Assembly: GCA_020152595.1 (NCBI GenBank)
Contig: JAIGNY010000466.1
Location: forward strand, 17,501-81,500
Reading direction: 5' to 3'
From: Chiridota heheva
Taxonomy: Eukaryota > Echinodermata > Holothuroidea > Apodida > Chiridotidae
Length of the DNA stretch: 64,000 bases
This document shows positions 1 to 12,100 of this stretch, piece after piece. The position numbers and the translations under genes are program-made. The notes beneath the pieces were generated by a model. The model was not told where the DNA came from. It worked only from the letters and a program-made list of their open reading frames with translations, and did no database searches. Every line of letters starts with the position of its first letter. Positions within the stretch are counted from its first letter, which is position 1.

Positions 1-1400
1 AAAAGAAGAACTCCATTCATACGACTTTAACTACCAATGGGGTCAACTCTTCTAAGGCTTCCTTCCAAACGATCCCTTTGCACTATACCGCCTTTGCTTC
101 TAAGGCAGCCAATAGTCATCCTCACTCCTCACTGAGGATGTTCTGTGGATACCTGAAGCACCATTTTGGCATCTTTATATGAGAAAAATGAAGATAAAGG
201 CACAAAAAGTATATCAATTTTAAGCATTTTACATTATTCAAGCATATTTATCATTTCCAACAATTACATTTCAAAGGTTGTATGGATATTTTTTTTACTT
301 TTAAACACTACTAAAGTCCATAGTTTACTCATTTGTATTTCTTTTAATTAACCGTGATGTTTGAATTATAGAGCTAACAAAACGAATAATAAAACATTAG
401 GAAGTAAAATTGTCAGTTTAGATGTTTTACAATATATTAAAGGGGCAGTCACACACAGATGAAAAAGATGATCAAAGACAACATCCTACAAAAAAGAGCA
501 AAGTATGGAGGTAATGAATGTTGATAAAATTTAGCATCTATCGTTAAATTTCAATACACCAATTTACCACAGGTCCTTATTTTTTTTTTTCCAGAGGGTG
601 CTCCCTTATTACCTCCAGCCTGCCCCCTTTTCATTAACAACCCAATATTTTGTTCACTAAAACATACTTGTGAGAAGTATTTTGCCTTTCTTTCATGCTT
701 ATAATAGTTCCCTGACAATATAATAAGATACAGAGACACTACTTGTTGCAATGATTATTCCTTTAATCATATTTTATGTGCCCTCAAACCTCAAACAAAA
801 TTTAGTTCTGCTCTAAAAGTATTACTGCTGAATAGCTGTTTACATCGCACGCAGAAGATTCAAAGAAAATAGATAAATTTGACTATTCCCAAGTAGGCCT
901 AAGTTTCAAATGGGATTGTTTTGTTTATATAAAAATAAAATTGTTGTGAACCTGACATTAGTGATATAAGATTTTTAATATTTTAGTGAAGAATATTCTC
1001 AGAGAAGCTGTGTAAAGTTGATTAAGGTTAAGACAACAAAATTTGCCTTTCATCTCCAATAGTCTGCATTTAAAAAACCATTACCTTCATGATGACGCAG
1101 ATCATTAAAACCAGCAATCCTACAATGTCATTGTCAGCATACAGAAACGGGTAAAATTAAAGTGAAAGAAATTACAGCCAACGATGGTAAATGATTCCAT
1201 AAGTGGGCCTAGGACCTACTAACTTATTAGTAGGCCTAGTAGGCGTAACAAAATTTGACCTAACGTTAGCCTACATGAGAATTTTTCAATAAACTACCAA
1301 GATCGAATTAGTAGGCCTACTATTCTTTAACTGTTACTACTAAGTCAGTGGTAGGTAAGTGTAAGTTAGGCCTGGATTATGAAAGCATTAACATTAGAAT
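1..1400. other. No gene seen; AT-rich unique sequence
   Basis: Only short open frames with no recognisable domain or convincing splice context are present. From about 1200 onward the words TAGGCCTA and AACGTTAG become frequent. These are typical of noncoding DNA throughout this window and carry no coding signal. Confidence 0.5.
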
Positions 1401-1740
1401 TAGGGGCTAAGTAACCGTGTAGGGGCTAAGTAACCGTGTAGGGGCTAAGTAACCGTGTAGGGGCTAAGTAACCGTGTAGGGGCTAAGTAGCCGTGTAGGG
1501 GCTAAGTAGCCGTGTAGGGGCTAAGTAGCCGTGTAGGGGCTAAGTAATCGTGTAGGGCTAAGTAACCGTGTAGGGCTAAGTAACCGTGTAGGGGCTAAGT
1601 AACCGTGTAGGGGCTAAGTAGCCGTGTAGGGGCTAAGTAACCGTGTAGGGGCTAAGTAATCGTGTAGGGGCTAAGTAACCATGTAGGGGCTAAGTAACCG
1701 TGTAGGGGCTAAGTAATTTTGCTAAGTAATTTTGCTAAGT
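1401..1740. repeat. 19-bp tandem repeat (about 17 copies)
   Basis: The unit is TAGGGGCTAAGTAACCGTG, with a few 18-bp copies and variants at the AACC position (AGCC, AATC). The array decays at its right end into short GCTAAGTAATTTT repeats near 1711-1740. Unit identity is very high, so the array is young or has been homogenised. Confidence 0.95.
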
Positions 1741-2140
1741 TAAAGAAAACTTTATCATTTAATAGTCAATGGGATATTTGACTGTACGTTAGGCTAGATG
1801 TTGCTCATTTTCGAGGTCAGAGAGACGTAACCGTGAATTGGCTCAGTACAGTTTTGCTAAGTTGGAGGACTTTAATCATTCTAATACAGTCAATGGGATA
1901 TTTTTTATGAATACTGGTGTCGCCTTAGCCAGTCAGCGAAAATTAATGGTACGCCTAGGCCTACTCATAAATGTTGGAAACTATTATCTAATCATGATAG
2001 GCCTACACAATATTTGTGAAGAAAAATAAATACATTATTTTTGTTGAAGTAAATTTGGGAATAAGTTAAGTGGCCGTTTTGTTAAGTATTTTTGTTGAAA
2101 AATGATAAAATAGTTTTTTTCTGTCCGACCTCCAGAATGT

Positions 2141-2418
2141 CTGACGTTACAACTTGTCTAACGTTAATGTTTGAACGTTAGGCATAACGTTAGGCCATGG
2201 GGTAGCCTAGTATAGGACTCCAGTACAAATGCCGAACAGCCTAACGTAATGTCCAACGTTACAACTTGTCTAACAATGTCTGAACGTTAGGCATAACGTT
2301 AGGCCATGGGGTATAGGACTCCAGTACAAATGCCGAACAGCCTAACGTAATGTCTAACGTTACAACTTGTCTAACGTTAATGTCTGAACGTTAGGCATAA
2401 CGTTAGGCCATGGGGTAT
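2141..2418. repeat. Tandem repeat of about 101-112 bp, three copies, last one interrupted
   Basis: The phrase ACGTTACAACTT starts at about 2144, 2256 and 2357. Each copy continues through AACGTTAGGCATAACG and CCATGGGGTA to GGACTCCAGTACAAAT. The third copy stops at GGGGTAT (2418). Its missing remainder (TATAGGACTCCAGTACAAAT) reappears at 3952, after the 1,533-bp element inserted between them. Confidence 0.9.
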
Positions 2419-3951
2419 CGCAATCGACATAATCTTCAACCGGGTGTCTTTTTATGACGTCATAGCAGAGCAGACGCTTTTAGAACAATGACGTAATTTT
2501 TTGTATTATTCTCGTAATATTGAACAATGACAGAATGAACACTCGCGCGGCTTGTAAACACACGTGGGTCTGTGGTCAATTGCGAGACGACTGCGGGAGG
2601 TGAAGGCTGAACTTGGTGAATTAGTGTAAAACGGAACTAAATATTCTCAATATTAAAAGCGATCATGAAAGAGTCAAGTTCGGGACCCTTTTTGTACCAG
2701 AATATTATAGATTTGGGATATTTTGTGATGTTTTCCAAAAAGTACCATCTAATATCTCTCGGATGATGGTACTTTCGATACGGGGTGACCAGCGGTTTTG
2801 GTCTTTTTTTTTTTTAGGCCGATGTGAAGAGGTGTTGTACATGAGCACATTTCAATAATTTCATTGACGCCGTTAGTGTCCCCTCCCTAACTCACTATAA
2901 TAATTGTCCTCCCCCTTCCCATTCAATATTGGCTATTGTTACTGTTTTTCCTGAAATTTACGTTAAGATAGAAATACATTTAACATTGAAAGGGAGGATA
3001 GGGGTTACAATTCTCGGCAAAATATTAAAGAAACATGGCACTATAACATATGAAGATCTCAAAAAGCTGAAGTGTTCCAGCCGTTTTGTCCAAAATTGTA
3101 GGCCTAGGCCTACTCCCAATGAAAAATATATCCCATAATATTTCCTTCAACTTATGATGATCTGCAAGAATTTAAACTGCAGTCACAAATGCTAAATTAA
3201 CCCTGTCAACGGTAGGTAAGGAAGTTTTGGCTTTATACGGAACCCCCCACCCAAATCATATCACGGACCCACCCGTCTGAATCCCAAATTCTATCACCCC
3301 CAACCCCAAATCAGCCCCCTCCTCACCCAAATCTCGAACTACCCTGAATACCAACACATATGTCACTGACCCCCATTCACCCCCACCCCGTGGGGTGGGA
3401 AATAATTATTAAGTATAGGGGCTAATTATTAGGTATAACCTAATCTTAGACCCCAGATAGTCTAGGCCATTCTACTTCCATTCAACAAGTTGGAAGTTCC
3501 AAGCACTTGTATGACACCTGATGAAATCACTCCACCTATTCAGTGCTGTCATGCAAAATAAATGACACACTATCCATTTAATGGTACCTCAGACTCCATA
3601 ACAAACGCTATTTAGAATTAGCTATCATTCATAGTTGTATAGTAAGCTTGCTGCCTATGGATACAACTAACCAGGGAGTTGTGGCCAACGCTAGTGTTAC
3701 TGCTGTTAACGTGCGTGGGACGCGGGAAACATATATCCCGCGGGAAATTCACAAAAACTTTAATCAGATGATGTATCACATAACAGTGTGCGCAGAATTA
3801 TAGTGGCGTTTGCATTATAATTTGCGACTTTAGTACGACATCACTCTGTGTAAGCTGCCGTAACAAGAAATGACGTCAAAAAGCCATGAGAAAAAATGAC
3901 GTCAAAAAGACGTCATAAAAAGACACCCGGTTGAAGATTATGTCGATTGCG
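2419..3951. mobile_element. Nonautonomous DNA transposon, 1,533 bp, 43-bp perfect TIRs, TAT target duplication
   Basis: Positions 2419-2461 and 3909-3951 are exact reverse complements over 43 bp (outer ends CGCAATCGACATAATC). TAT flanks both sides (2416-2418 and 3952-3954). Removing the element and one TAT restores GGGGTATAGGACTCC, exactly the sequence in the neighbouring tandem copy near 2308, so the empty site is visible in the same window. A TA duplication with an element starting TCGCAATC is equally readable. No transposase frame lies inside; the interior has a C-rich stretch (about 3240-3390) and TGACGTCA-like words. A 3-bp T-A-rich duplication would suit PIF/Harbinger and TA would suit Tc1/mariner. 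The superfamily is left open. Confidence 0.93.
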
Positions 3952-4220
3952 TATAGGACTCCAGTACAAATACTGAATAGCCTAACGTAAGGAGTTCAAT
4001 TACCAGTTTTAAGATCCTTTTTTCCAGACTGCGAAGATTCAAATCTCGCCTACAATTCTTCACAGTACGAAGAGATACATTCATTTCGTCTGCAATTCTT
4101 CCATTCGTGTGGCGAGGCTCTATGAGTGTCTTCCACAACTAAGGATACTTTGCAAGTAACGTTAGTGGTCGGCCTATTGCGTTCGTACGTTGCGTAATTG
4201 TATTCACTCGACCATAAAAT

Positions 4221-4612
4221 CAGTAGAAGTGAGTTTAGTAGTAGTACGTATCAAAACAGTAGTAGTACGTGTCAGAACAGTAGAAGTGAGTTTAGTAGTA
4301 GTACGTATCAAAACAGTAGTAGTACGTGTCAGAACAGTAGAAGTGAGTTTAGTAGTAGTACGTATCAAAACAGTAGAAGTGAGTTTAGTAGTAGTACGTG
4401 TCAAAACAGTAGAAGTGAGTTCAGTAGTAGTACGTGTCAAAACAGTAGTAGTACGTGTCAAATCAGTAGTAGTACGTGTCAAAACAGTAGTAGTACGTGT
4501 CAAAACAGTAGTAGTACGTGTCAAATCAGTAGTAGTACGTATCAAAACAGTAGTAGTACGTATCAAAACAGTAGTACGTATCAAAACAGTAGTAGTCTAG
4601 TACGTGTCAAAA
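4221..4612. repeat. 21/36-bp minisatellite (AGTAGTAGTACGTGTCAAAAC)
   Basis: Basic units of 21 bp alternate at the left with 36-bp units that add AGTAGAAGTGAGTTT. All unit lengths are multiples of three and lack stops, so several frames on both strands stay open for 120-155 codons. The peptides are pure low complexity, so I read this as noncoding satellite rather than a gene. Confidence 0.9.
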
Positions 4613-4694
4613 TTGCCCTTTTGGGATTCCATATATGCAACGGCTGTACACAGTATTGCAAGTAGTGTGTAGCATGTAGGGCATACTGAGTGAG

Positions 4695-4724
4695 ATCAGG
4701 GAGTTGTTAAGACAACTCCCTGAT
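4695..4724. other. Perfect 13-bp hairpin
   Basis: ATCAGGGAGTTGT (4695-4707) is followed by a 4-nt loop (TAAG) and its exact complement ACAACTCCCTGAT (4712-4724). A second small inverted pair (GAGAT...ATCTC) follows. Its function is unknown and it may be the end of a degraded mobile element. Confidence 0.8.
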
Positions 4725-7347
4725 GAGATGTTTATCTCACTAGTACTTTTCGTAATACCGGTACGGTATGATACCAATGCGTTTATTACTCATTGTTTTA
4801 CGTCTGAATACGACAAATTGAAAGGTTGAAGCATTACACAGGAATTAATGCCTAACCTTATTGAGGCCGTTATGCATTACGCCCAGGTTCCTAGTTGGTA
4901 AAGGTCGGCCAACACCGTAGGCCTATTTAACGAATAACGTTAGCGATGGGCCGGCCCTAGCCACCTGTACACCCCCGGTTTTGTAGTAATTGCAGTCTGC
5001 CTGTTTTTATTTGATAAAAGCTAGGCATACACAGTCAGACATCTGTGATCCTAGAGATTTACAATGTAATATTAACTAAGGTGGATCTAGGCCTAGTTAT
5101 TGATTGAAGCCTAGTTTAGGCTCGGGATTATCGGGTACTATGAACAAAACTGACGAAATCAAGTTGCCAACTTAACCTATTCAAATTCAGACCTAGCCGT
5201 TAGGCCTACAAAAGGGCTACATTTTTGTTAGTTATGGATTGGAATCATTAACCATCGTTTGACCGTAAATTCTTTCACTTTTACCCATTTCTAGCTGACA
5301 ATGACATTGTAGAATTGCTGTTGTGTACTGGTCTGCGGCCTCACGAACGCCACCATTAATGTCAAAAAGTGTCTTGTGGGATATGACCAATAGCTACAAT
5401 ATTGCAAGACTACATGCAAGTTAGAACTTGACTAACATTAACAAGAATTTAGCCTACTTGCTTCAATATAGCTGCCCAAACCTACTTAATTCGCTTGGTG
5501 ATTTGTTGTGTATACTGCTTGAATTTAAACAAAACTTGGCAAATAATTTATGGATACTGGAAATGAAATAACCCATATTTGGATATTTGTAAATGGAACA
5601 TTATTTATGCCAAACATAAGGTGTAGACAAATAACTCACACACTAGCTCTATGACACATGCAATCATTGTTACAGGTGGGTTCATTTGGTCAGGAAAAGC
5701 TATTAACTCTTATAATCAGTTTATGTGGTTCAATCCAATGAATTGGTAGTTTGCCATGCCCATCTCAAACCTAATAAATTTATGGTGTTGAAGGGAACAC
5801 ATTTAATACTTAAATAATTTAATTGTGTGTAGGGTAAAGAAAGAATAATTTGTAAATAATACAGGAAATATACATCAATTGACTTAAATAACTGGTACAG
5901 CTTACATGAAATGGTGTGTAAGTTCAGGTTTTTAAAAACAGATCAACACATATTATTCTGCCATTAGCTTCTAAAAAACATTCCTATAATTTTCCATGTA
6001 CATTTATGATGAAGGAATTGGGACTTCATTGTAAAGGTAACAAATTTACAAGCTTTGACATCACAATTTTGATTTTCTGCAATGATCACCTGTATAATAA
6101 CTTTAACAACTGGTAATCAACTTTACAAACATTCCTGATAGTTTCCTTATGAGACATCTTCTTTGGATAAACGAATATACTGCCATAAGTCCTTCACTTA
6201 TCACTACAGCTTTAGCTGAAATCAGCAAACTTTGTGATGTGATGTTGATGTATATTATTATTTTACAATATGATTTTTAAGAAAAACAAAACAAAAATCA
6301 ACAAAATCTGAGGTTCTTCCTTTGCAGTCTAACAACTATAGATCCCCATGGATGTAAAGTGTGGCCTATAGTCAACTGAGTTAAGCCTAGTAAAAGACGG
6401 TGTGATTTTTAATGTCTGTTTACTGCAAATAAAAGCCTGGTCTGCTGGTTTTGATGTTGAATTTTCACTTGGGGTTTGTGTTTTTTTTTGGTTAGGCAGA
6501 CAAATTTGTATGTATAAAAAGGGTACACTAAAATTACCATGTCATACCCCCATAACGTGATAATAGTAGTAGTACATTCCACTGCCAAGGAAAATCATTA
6601 TACATGTTCCTGGAGTCAGAAAACATGTTGGCAGGGTATTGTGTACTACAAAATGATATACAGGTATTCAGCTCACTAATATCTGGTACAAAATTAATTT
6701 ACATTGCAAAAAATATTCGTACTCTGTAGTACAGTCAATGATTTTTAACAATCATACAACATAAAAGTTGGAATACGATTGCACTGTAATAGTTTGTTCA
6801 TTGGATACCAAAGCAAAAACAAAAATGAGAACAGAACTAAAGATTGCCAATCAATGAGAAGAGAAATTGCATTCAGCAAAATTTTCAAGTGGAGCTTTTT
6901 TATCTTCCCAACTTGAGAGCTTGAGAAACTTTTGCAAACAAATTGAAAGCAACTTTAATTAGTATTACACATAAAATAAAAATGCAGCCTGCAATACAAC
7001 ATATTGGCCTATTCCAAAGAGTTTTATGATTATTTTTCAAGTTAAACTTTATAATTTTAGGGCTTGCAATTGTTGGTAAATGATGTTGAACAGAAAAATT
7101 TGAATGAAACTGAAAACTTAATAGTTTAATAAAATATAAATAAAAGTAATGGGTGAGCACTTTGATCCAATGTATCTCTACCTATTCAAACGAGTTGGCA
7201 CTTAACTTACTTTTACTTTGTTTTATACACACCTATCTGCCACTTAGTCAGTCTGGTTATGACTTTGTTTGATAACCAACTATAAAACTAATTAGACCCA
7301 GGCCTATATTGGTCTCACGCCTACCCCACCCTAGCTTACAATTGTAG
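4725..7347. other. No gene seen
   Basis: AT-rich sequence with scattered TAGGCCTA and AACGTTA words. No open frame with recognisable protein content, no tandem array of note and no RNA gene was seen on either strand. Confidence 0.4.
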
Positions 7348-7355
7348 TGCTGCGT

Positions 7356-7617
7356 GGACGACGAGCGAAAACACAATTACAATGACGGGGTCGTCGCCTG
7401 CGTATTCGGTTATGATAGTAACGATGCTATCACGAAACGCTTAATACGACCCGGACGAGAACACAGGTACGACGTACGGACAGACATAAGATCGACAACC
7501 TAGTCAATGTCCGCGGCTTTTGATAACCAGTCGTGGTACACTGGCGTGTCTTCCCAACCCAGGGTCTCGTGGTTTGTAGGCAGGTATGATAAACGCTACA
7601 CCACAGTAGGTAGATAA
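7356..7617 (-). mobile_element. tRNA-derived SINE, copy 1
   Basis: On the minus strand it begins near 7617 with a tRNA-like head containing GTGGTGTAGCG (A-box region). After about 50 bp there is a diverged B-box region, then a conserved body including CTGGTTATCAAAAGCCG and a tail shared with the copy at 49177-49413. TGCTGCGT occurs immediately outside both ends (7348-7355 and 7618-7625), a likely 8-bp target duplication. Confidence 0.8.
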
Positions 7618-7625
7618 TGCTGCGT

Positions 7626-8585
7626 CTCTAGCATGGCCTTTTCATCATGACAGATATTTACAAGTCAATACCATTGTAACGTACATAGCCGGCCCTAACG
7701 TTACGTTACCAAATTGCAGGTGGTTTCACACAATGTGGGCCTAAGTTACACGACGTTACTGTAGCCTGGGTAGGCAACACAATGACCCATGATTATCCCG
7801 GCGACGCTTTTTGAAAGCATTCAATCGCTACATACATGTCTGAATAAAATAAGATTTGATAATCAACTTATTCTTGTTCCTAGATAAAACTGAAATTATT
7901 CCCCATATTTGTCAGCGTTAGGCCTACGTCGGTCAGTTAAGGTTAAACTAACGGTGTACATACGGCGTTAGCTAGCATCAGACTGTTGAACAACTGGCAC
8001 AATTAAAATAGCACATATTTTGGGTTTACCGAAGTTGTTCAAGACATCTACTACTTTTAATCATTTATCCCTTATCAGAAAAGTTGTTCACGTAGTTTTT
8101 TTCTTAAAATATCACTTAGGCCTAATCTGAATCTGAATCGGTTAAGTTGGCAAAAATCCTTCAAGAGGACATGAACAGATGAACGCCAACCAAGCGTAAA
8201 AGTTAGTAGGTACGATACATGCATGTCTACAATCTAACGCTGCGCTAAAGTATCGTCCTGCATGTACTGTAACAAGAATTCGTTGGTTTTGTCCTCTTGT
8301 TAGAAATGAAATTAACGTTAATATAAAGATAAGTTATGATGAATATAAATACAAATAATTTTCAAAATTAAATGTTTATTTTTTTAGGTTAGATTTGCAG
8401 TTTCCTTTTTTTTTTTTTTTTATTGACTCCAATTTTCAATGTACCGACATATATACTGCCCTTACTTGGAACCAAAATTGGTGGAGGACGAACCAAAAAG
8501 TTTTACGCACTGAGGTATTGGAGTTTGGACTCTCGGCCTTCGGCCTATGCGTAGTATAGGGCGAATGACGTCACGCTCTCTGGCG
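7626..8585. other. No gene seen; upstream of PAFAH gene
   Basis: Mixed-composition sequence with several CpG and ACGTTA words and a T-run at about 8405-8421. No coding frame was recognised. Distal regulatory sequence of the downstream gene is possible, but nothing specific supports it. Confidence 0.35.
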
Positions 8586-8651
8586 TTGTATACCGAGTGT
8601 TTCGCCCACAACGGTGATTCAAACACTCGGTATTGTATACCGAGTGTTTCG
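8586..8651. repeat. Direct repeat plus 13-bp stem hairpin
   Basis: TTGTATACCGAGTGTTTCG occurs at 8586-8604 and again at 8633-8651. The second copy pairs with an upstream inverted copy: AAACACTCGGTAT (8621-8633), loop TGT, ATACCGAGTGTTT (8637-8649). It lies about 450 bp upstream of the PAFAH start codon and looks like the remnant of a foldback element. Confidence 0.8.
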
Positions 8652-8950
8652 TGCTCCTTCAGTTTTTGACTTGATTTAATGATTTAGGTTTTTCACAATG
8701 CTTTAAAAGTAATTGCTGTCTTCATCTCTATCCCGACCAAATTAAACAGATCTACAATTTACGCACAAAATGAGGAAAAAGCCATTCAAAGTACGAGCAA
8801 ATCTGAAACGGAAGTTAATGTTTGGGGTCAACTAAGCGTGTTGTTGAAAAGCTTGGATTCCAACAACAGCCGTGACCTCTAGCTGTCTCTAGCTAGCTTT
8901 AACTTCACGCGTAAGCATTACGTTAGCCTACGTCTGTGCTGCACACTGAT

Positions 8951-8960
8951 TGCACGTGCA
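8951..8960. promoter_or_regulatory. Palindromic E-box upstream of PAFAH exon 1
   Basis: TGCACGTGCA contains the bHLH consensus CACGTG (8953-8958), about 145 bp upstream of the start codon. A single motif match is weak evidence. No TATA box in a convincing position was seen, so the transcription start is not placed. Confidence 0.25.
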
Positions 8961-9104
8961 CCCAAAAGAACAGATTGCTCACTGTAGTGTTTGTCTAATT
9001 TCTGCATAAAAATTAGACGCTAACTTAGTGATACTCATAGCAAACATATGATCAGTTGGGAATAAGAGAGAAATTTATTTGTGTGACATTCCAGTTCGAG
9101 AAGA

Positions 9105-9176
9105 ATGAATCCTGTTGCCGCAGATGTTCCTGCAGCACTTGTTGATATTCACGGTGACGGGAGATGGATGGATGTG
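9105..9176 (+). CDS. PAFAH1B2: PAFAH exon 1
   Basis: The ATG at 9105 opens 24 codons ending DIHGDGRWMDV, matching the conserved RWM start of the alpha subunits. The donor GTAAGG follows at 9177. The 5' UTR start is not defined. Confidence 0.93.
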
Positions 9177-12100
9177 GTAAGGCCCTAACTTACTCAAGTC
9201 AGAAGTAGGCCTAAGGCCCGGGTATTAAGATAACGTTACACAGTAGAGACATGGGCCTACTTAATTAAGATTTAAATAGGCCTAACATTAGGCCCTAAGG
9301 CTAAATCTGAACTGAGTAAGGCATAGCATAGGCTAGTTTTTGGGCAGTTCCAGAAAATATCCATACCCTTCGTTGAGAAAGTAATTTTCAATAACTGCAG
9401 GATTTCCCAGCACCGGAACCCCAGGATTTCCCACCTACAGAACCCCCCAGGATTTCCCAGCTACAGAAACACCCACCCCCCCCCGGATTCCCCAGCTCTG
9501 GATTTCCCAGCTCTGGAACCTCCCCTCCAGAATTTCCCATCTGGAACCTTCCCTCCAGGATTTCCCAGCCCTGGATTCCCCCTCCCCACCCCTGATTTCC
9601 AAGGTCTAAATACCTCCTGGGATTTCCCAAGTCCAAATACCCACTGGGATTTCCCAAGTCCAAATACCCCCACCCTCCCGGATTTCTCCAAGTCCAAATA
9701 CCCCCTTCCAGATTTCCCAAGTCAAAATAGCCCCCTTCCCAAATTTCCCAAGCCAAAATACCTCCCCTCTCCTGGATTTCCCAAGTCAAAATACCCCCTT
9801 CCGGATTTCCCAAACTCCCAAGTCAAAATACCTCCCACCCCTACCAGATTTTTAAGTCAAAATTCCCCCTTGATTTCCCAATATAAAATATTCCCCCCCT
9901 CCCCGCAATTTCCCAAGTCAAAATATCCCCCTCTCCTGGATTTCCCAAGTCCATATAACCCCTTGGGATTTCCCAAGTCAAAATACCCTTCCCCTCCCCC
10001 TCTCCCGGATTTCTCAGTTTCTCAACAGGGATAATGGATATTTTCAGGAATTGCCCATTTACACATCCCTCGGTACGGAATGGGATTGCTGTTTGAGGGT
10101 TGTTAGAAATTACTATTCCTGTTTTGATGATTGAAAATTAAAGAACTTAATTTTTGGATAATCTTATATTAATTAATCTAAATAATACACTTTTCCAAAA
10201 TGTTTACCTATTTAGCATTAGACGGTATAAAGCTCTCCAAAATTCTTTTTTTTGCTCGCCATTTTCTTAGTCACTGCACGTTTGTGATATTCATTCAACA
10301 TCCGCAAATAAGGTTTAGAATGTTCCACTAAACTGCAAGTTGATTTTTTAAAATAGTTTTGGCAGAAAGAAGTGTGCGAAAACAACTAAATAAAACATCA
10401 AGAAATGTTTAGATTATATAATTGTACTTTTTAAGTATTATCTTAATTTTTTCCTCAAATAATCTGAAACATATTACCCCTGCTGAAATGTTATAGCCCC
10501 GATGGCAGATTTCGTTTTCATAAAGATCTTAAAACTGAGATTTTCCTATACTTTTAACACTTCGTTTAAAACAGTACAGAAGGGTATAGGATTTTGTAGT
10601 ACCCTCGGACAGCCAGCCATCACCAACGGCAGCCATACTAACACGGCTGGCATCAGTCCAACAGTACTACGGGGAGTACTAAGCATAGGCTAATGAATTC
10701 GCACAATACTGAAGTCTAATGTAGTGCATTATTATAACCCACAGATTGGTCCCCGCAATATTTTTTGATGGTTTCTAACGTTATGCACTTGTCAGTTATA
10801 TGACTCACCCCATCTACCCCCGCAATGTCAGTCAAAGGCGAGTCTTTGACATAGGAAAAAGTGACTTACATATGCATCATTGTACCAAATTGTACAATTT
10901 GGAGAGGGTGTTGCAACTATTACATACAGACCTCTAGCTTGATTTTAAATTTTTCTTAAAAGGGGAAGGGAGCTAGACTTGTTGAGGGGCACATTAATGC
11001 GTGCACGAAGCGCTGTGTCTTTTCGGCATGGAGTCCAGGGGCTCAATCCCATGGTAAAGAAGCTCTGGGATTTTAGCTATAATCATACCTCAGAATGAAA
11101 CTATTCTGATTGATAAGGACCATTCATGAGCTAAACATGACAATTGCTTTTATACTATGCTATCATTCTGTGTTCTGTATCTATGTAAGGTATTTAATTT
11201 GTGAGGTTAATTAAGATTATTAAGTTTAAAAGAAAAAAATTATATATTTTTTTCTTCATGAGGGGCAGGGTGGACCCCAGGGGGTAGGGCAGGCCCCAGG
11301 GGCAGGGTGGGGCCCCAGGGGGAAGGGCAGGCCCATGGAGGGGCAGTGTGGCCCGCCCCTGTAAAACAGCAAAGCTAGGGGTCTGACATGTTCTATTCAA
11401 TACCTATACATGAGAACATAAATGTTGAGTGTGATGCATTGTGGATCGAGTGTTCCCTTGTTTAAGCAGTGAATGGTAAGATGGCCGACATTGCGCATCT
11501 AGGGTTTGAAGATAATCCACAATTATATTTGCAATAAAGCCATGTAAGTGGACAAGACAATGATTTGGTGCATTTAAGGAATTATTACAAGACATTCTGA
11601 GGATATTTTCACTAAACAAAGTGAGCCAGAAATGGAATCTATAGCATGAACAATCTAGTTTTGGATGCAAAAACACTCTTATACATGTAGGTGTCTAAAT
11701 GCAAAGATAAGACATGTTTTATGTGGTGGCAGCCATCTTGGATATCTCAAAATGCTCAAAGTTACCAGGGTGGCATCATTCCGATTTTGAATCAGCAGGT
11801 CTCAAAGATATAAATATCATAAAAAAACCATTGCGGGGACCAAACGTTTGGGTTCAGCCTAAATTGGGGTTTGGGTACTACACTAGTAGGCATACTGCAG
11901 TAGGCCTAGTAGTAGCATGTAGGCTAGACCTAGTCAGAGAATCCTCTGACAGTGGGCAGGGTATCCATTTTCATTCAATTTTTACGTTTTTTGCATTTGT
12001 TTGAATGCACAAGTCAGAGGAAATTAGGATCTTGGCAATTGCTGTATGATGGTTAAGTGTATGGAATTTGAGGCCAACATTGGCCTGGGATAAGAGGCAT

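Noticed and set aside
1401-1740. CRISPR-like regular repeats
   Set aside because: Units are contiguous with no unique spacers, and the context is eukaryotic; it is a minisatellite. The same applies to the other arrays here.
3938-4138. Minus-strand open frame with a helix-turn-helix-like stretch (RIADEMNVSLRTVKNCRR)
   Set aside because: It crosses the right TIR of the 1,533-bp element into flanking DNA, so it cannot be an original transposase or host gene. The similarity is short.
4190-4665. Three overlapping long open frames on both strands
   Set aside because: All are translations of one stop-free minisatellite.
9388-9813. Gly-rich 141-codon minus-strand open frame resembling a silk-like protein
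   Set aside because: It lies wholly in the kappaB-like minisatellite of intron 1; low complexity with no splice or start context.
11260-11362. G/C-rich block ending GGCCCGCCCCTG, resembling a hAT right terminus
   Set aside because: No matching left end or 8-bp duplication was found, and its orientation points away from the transposase relic.
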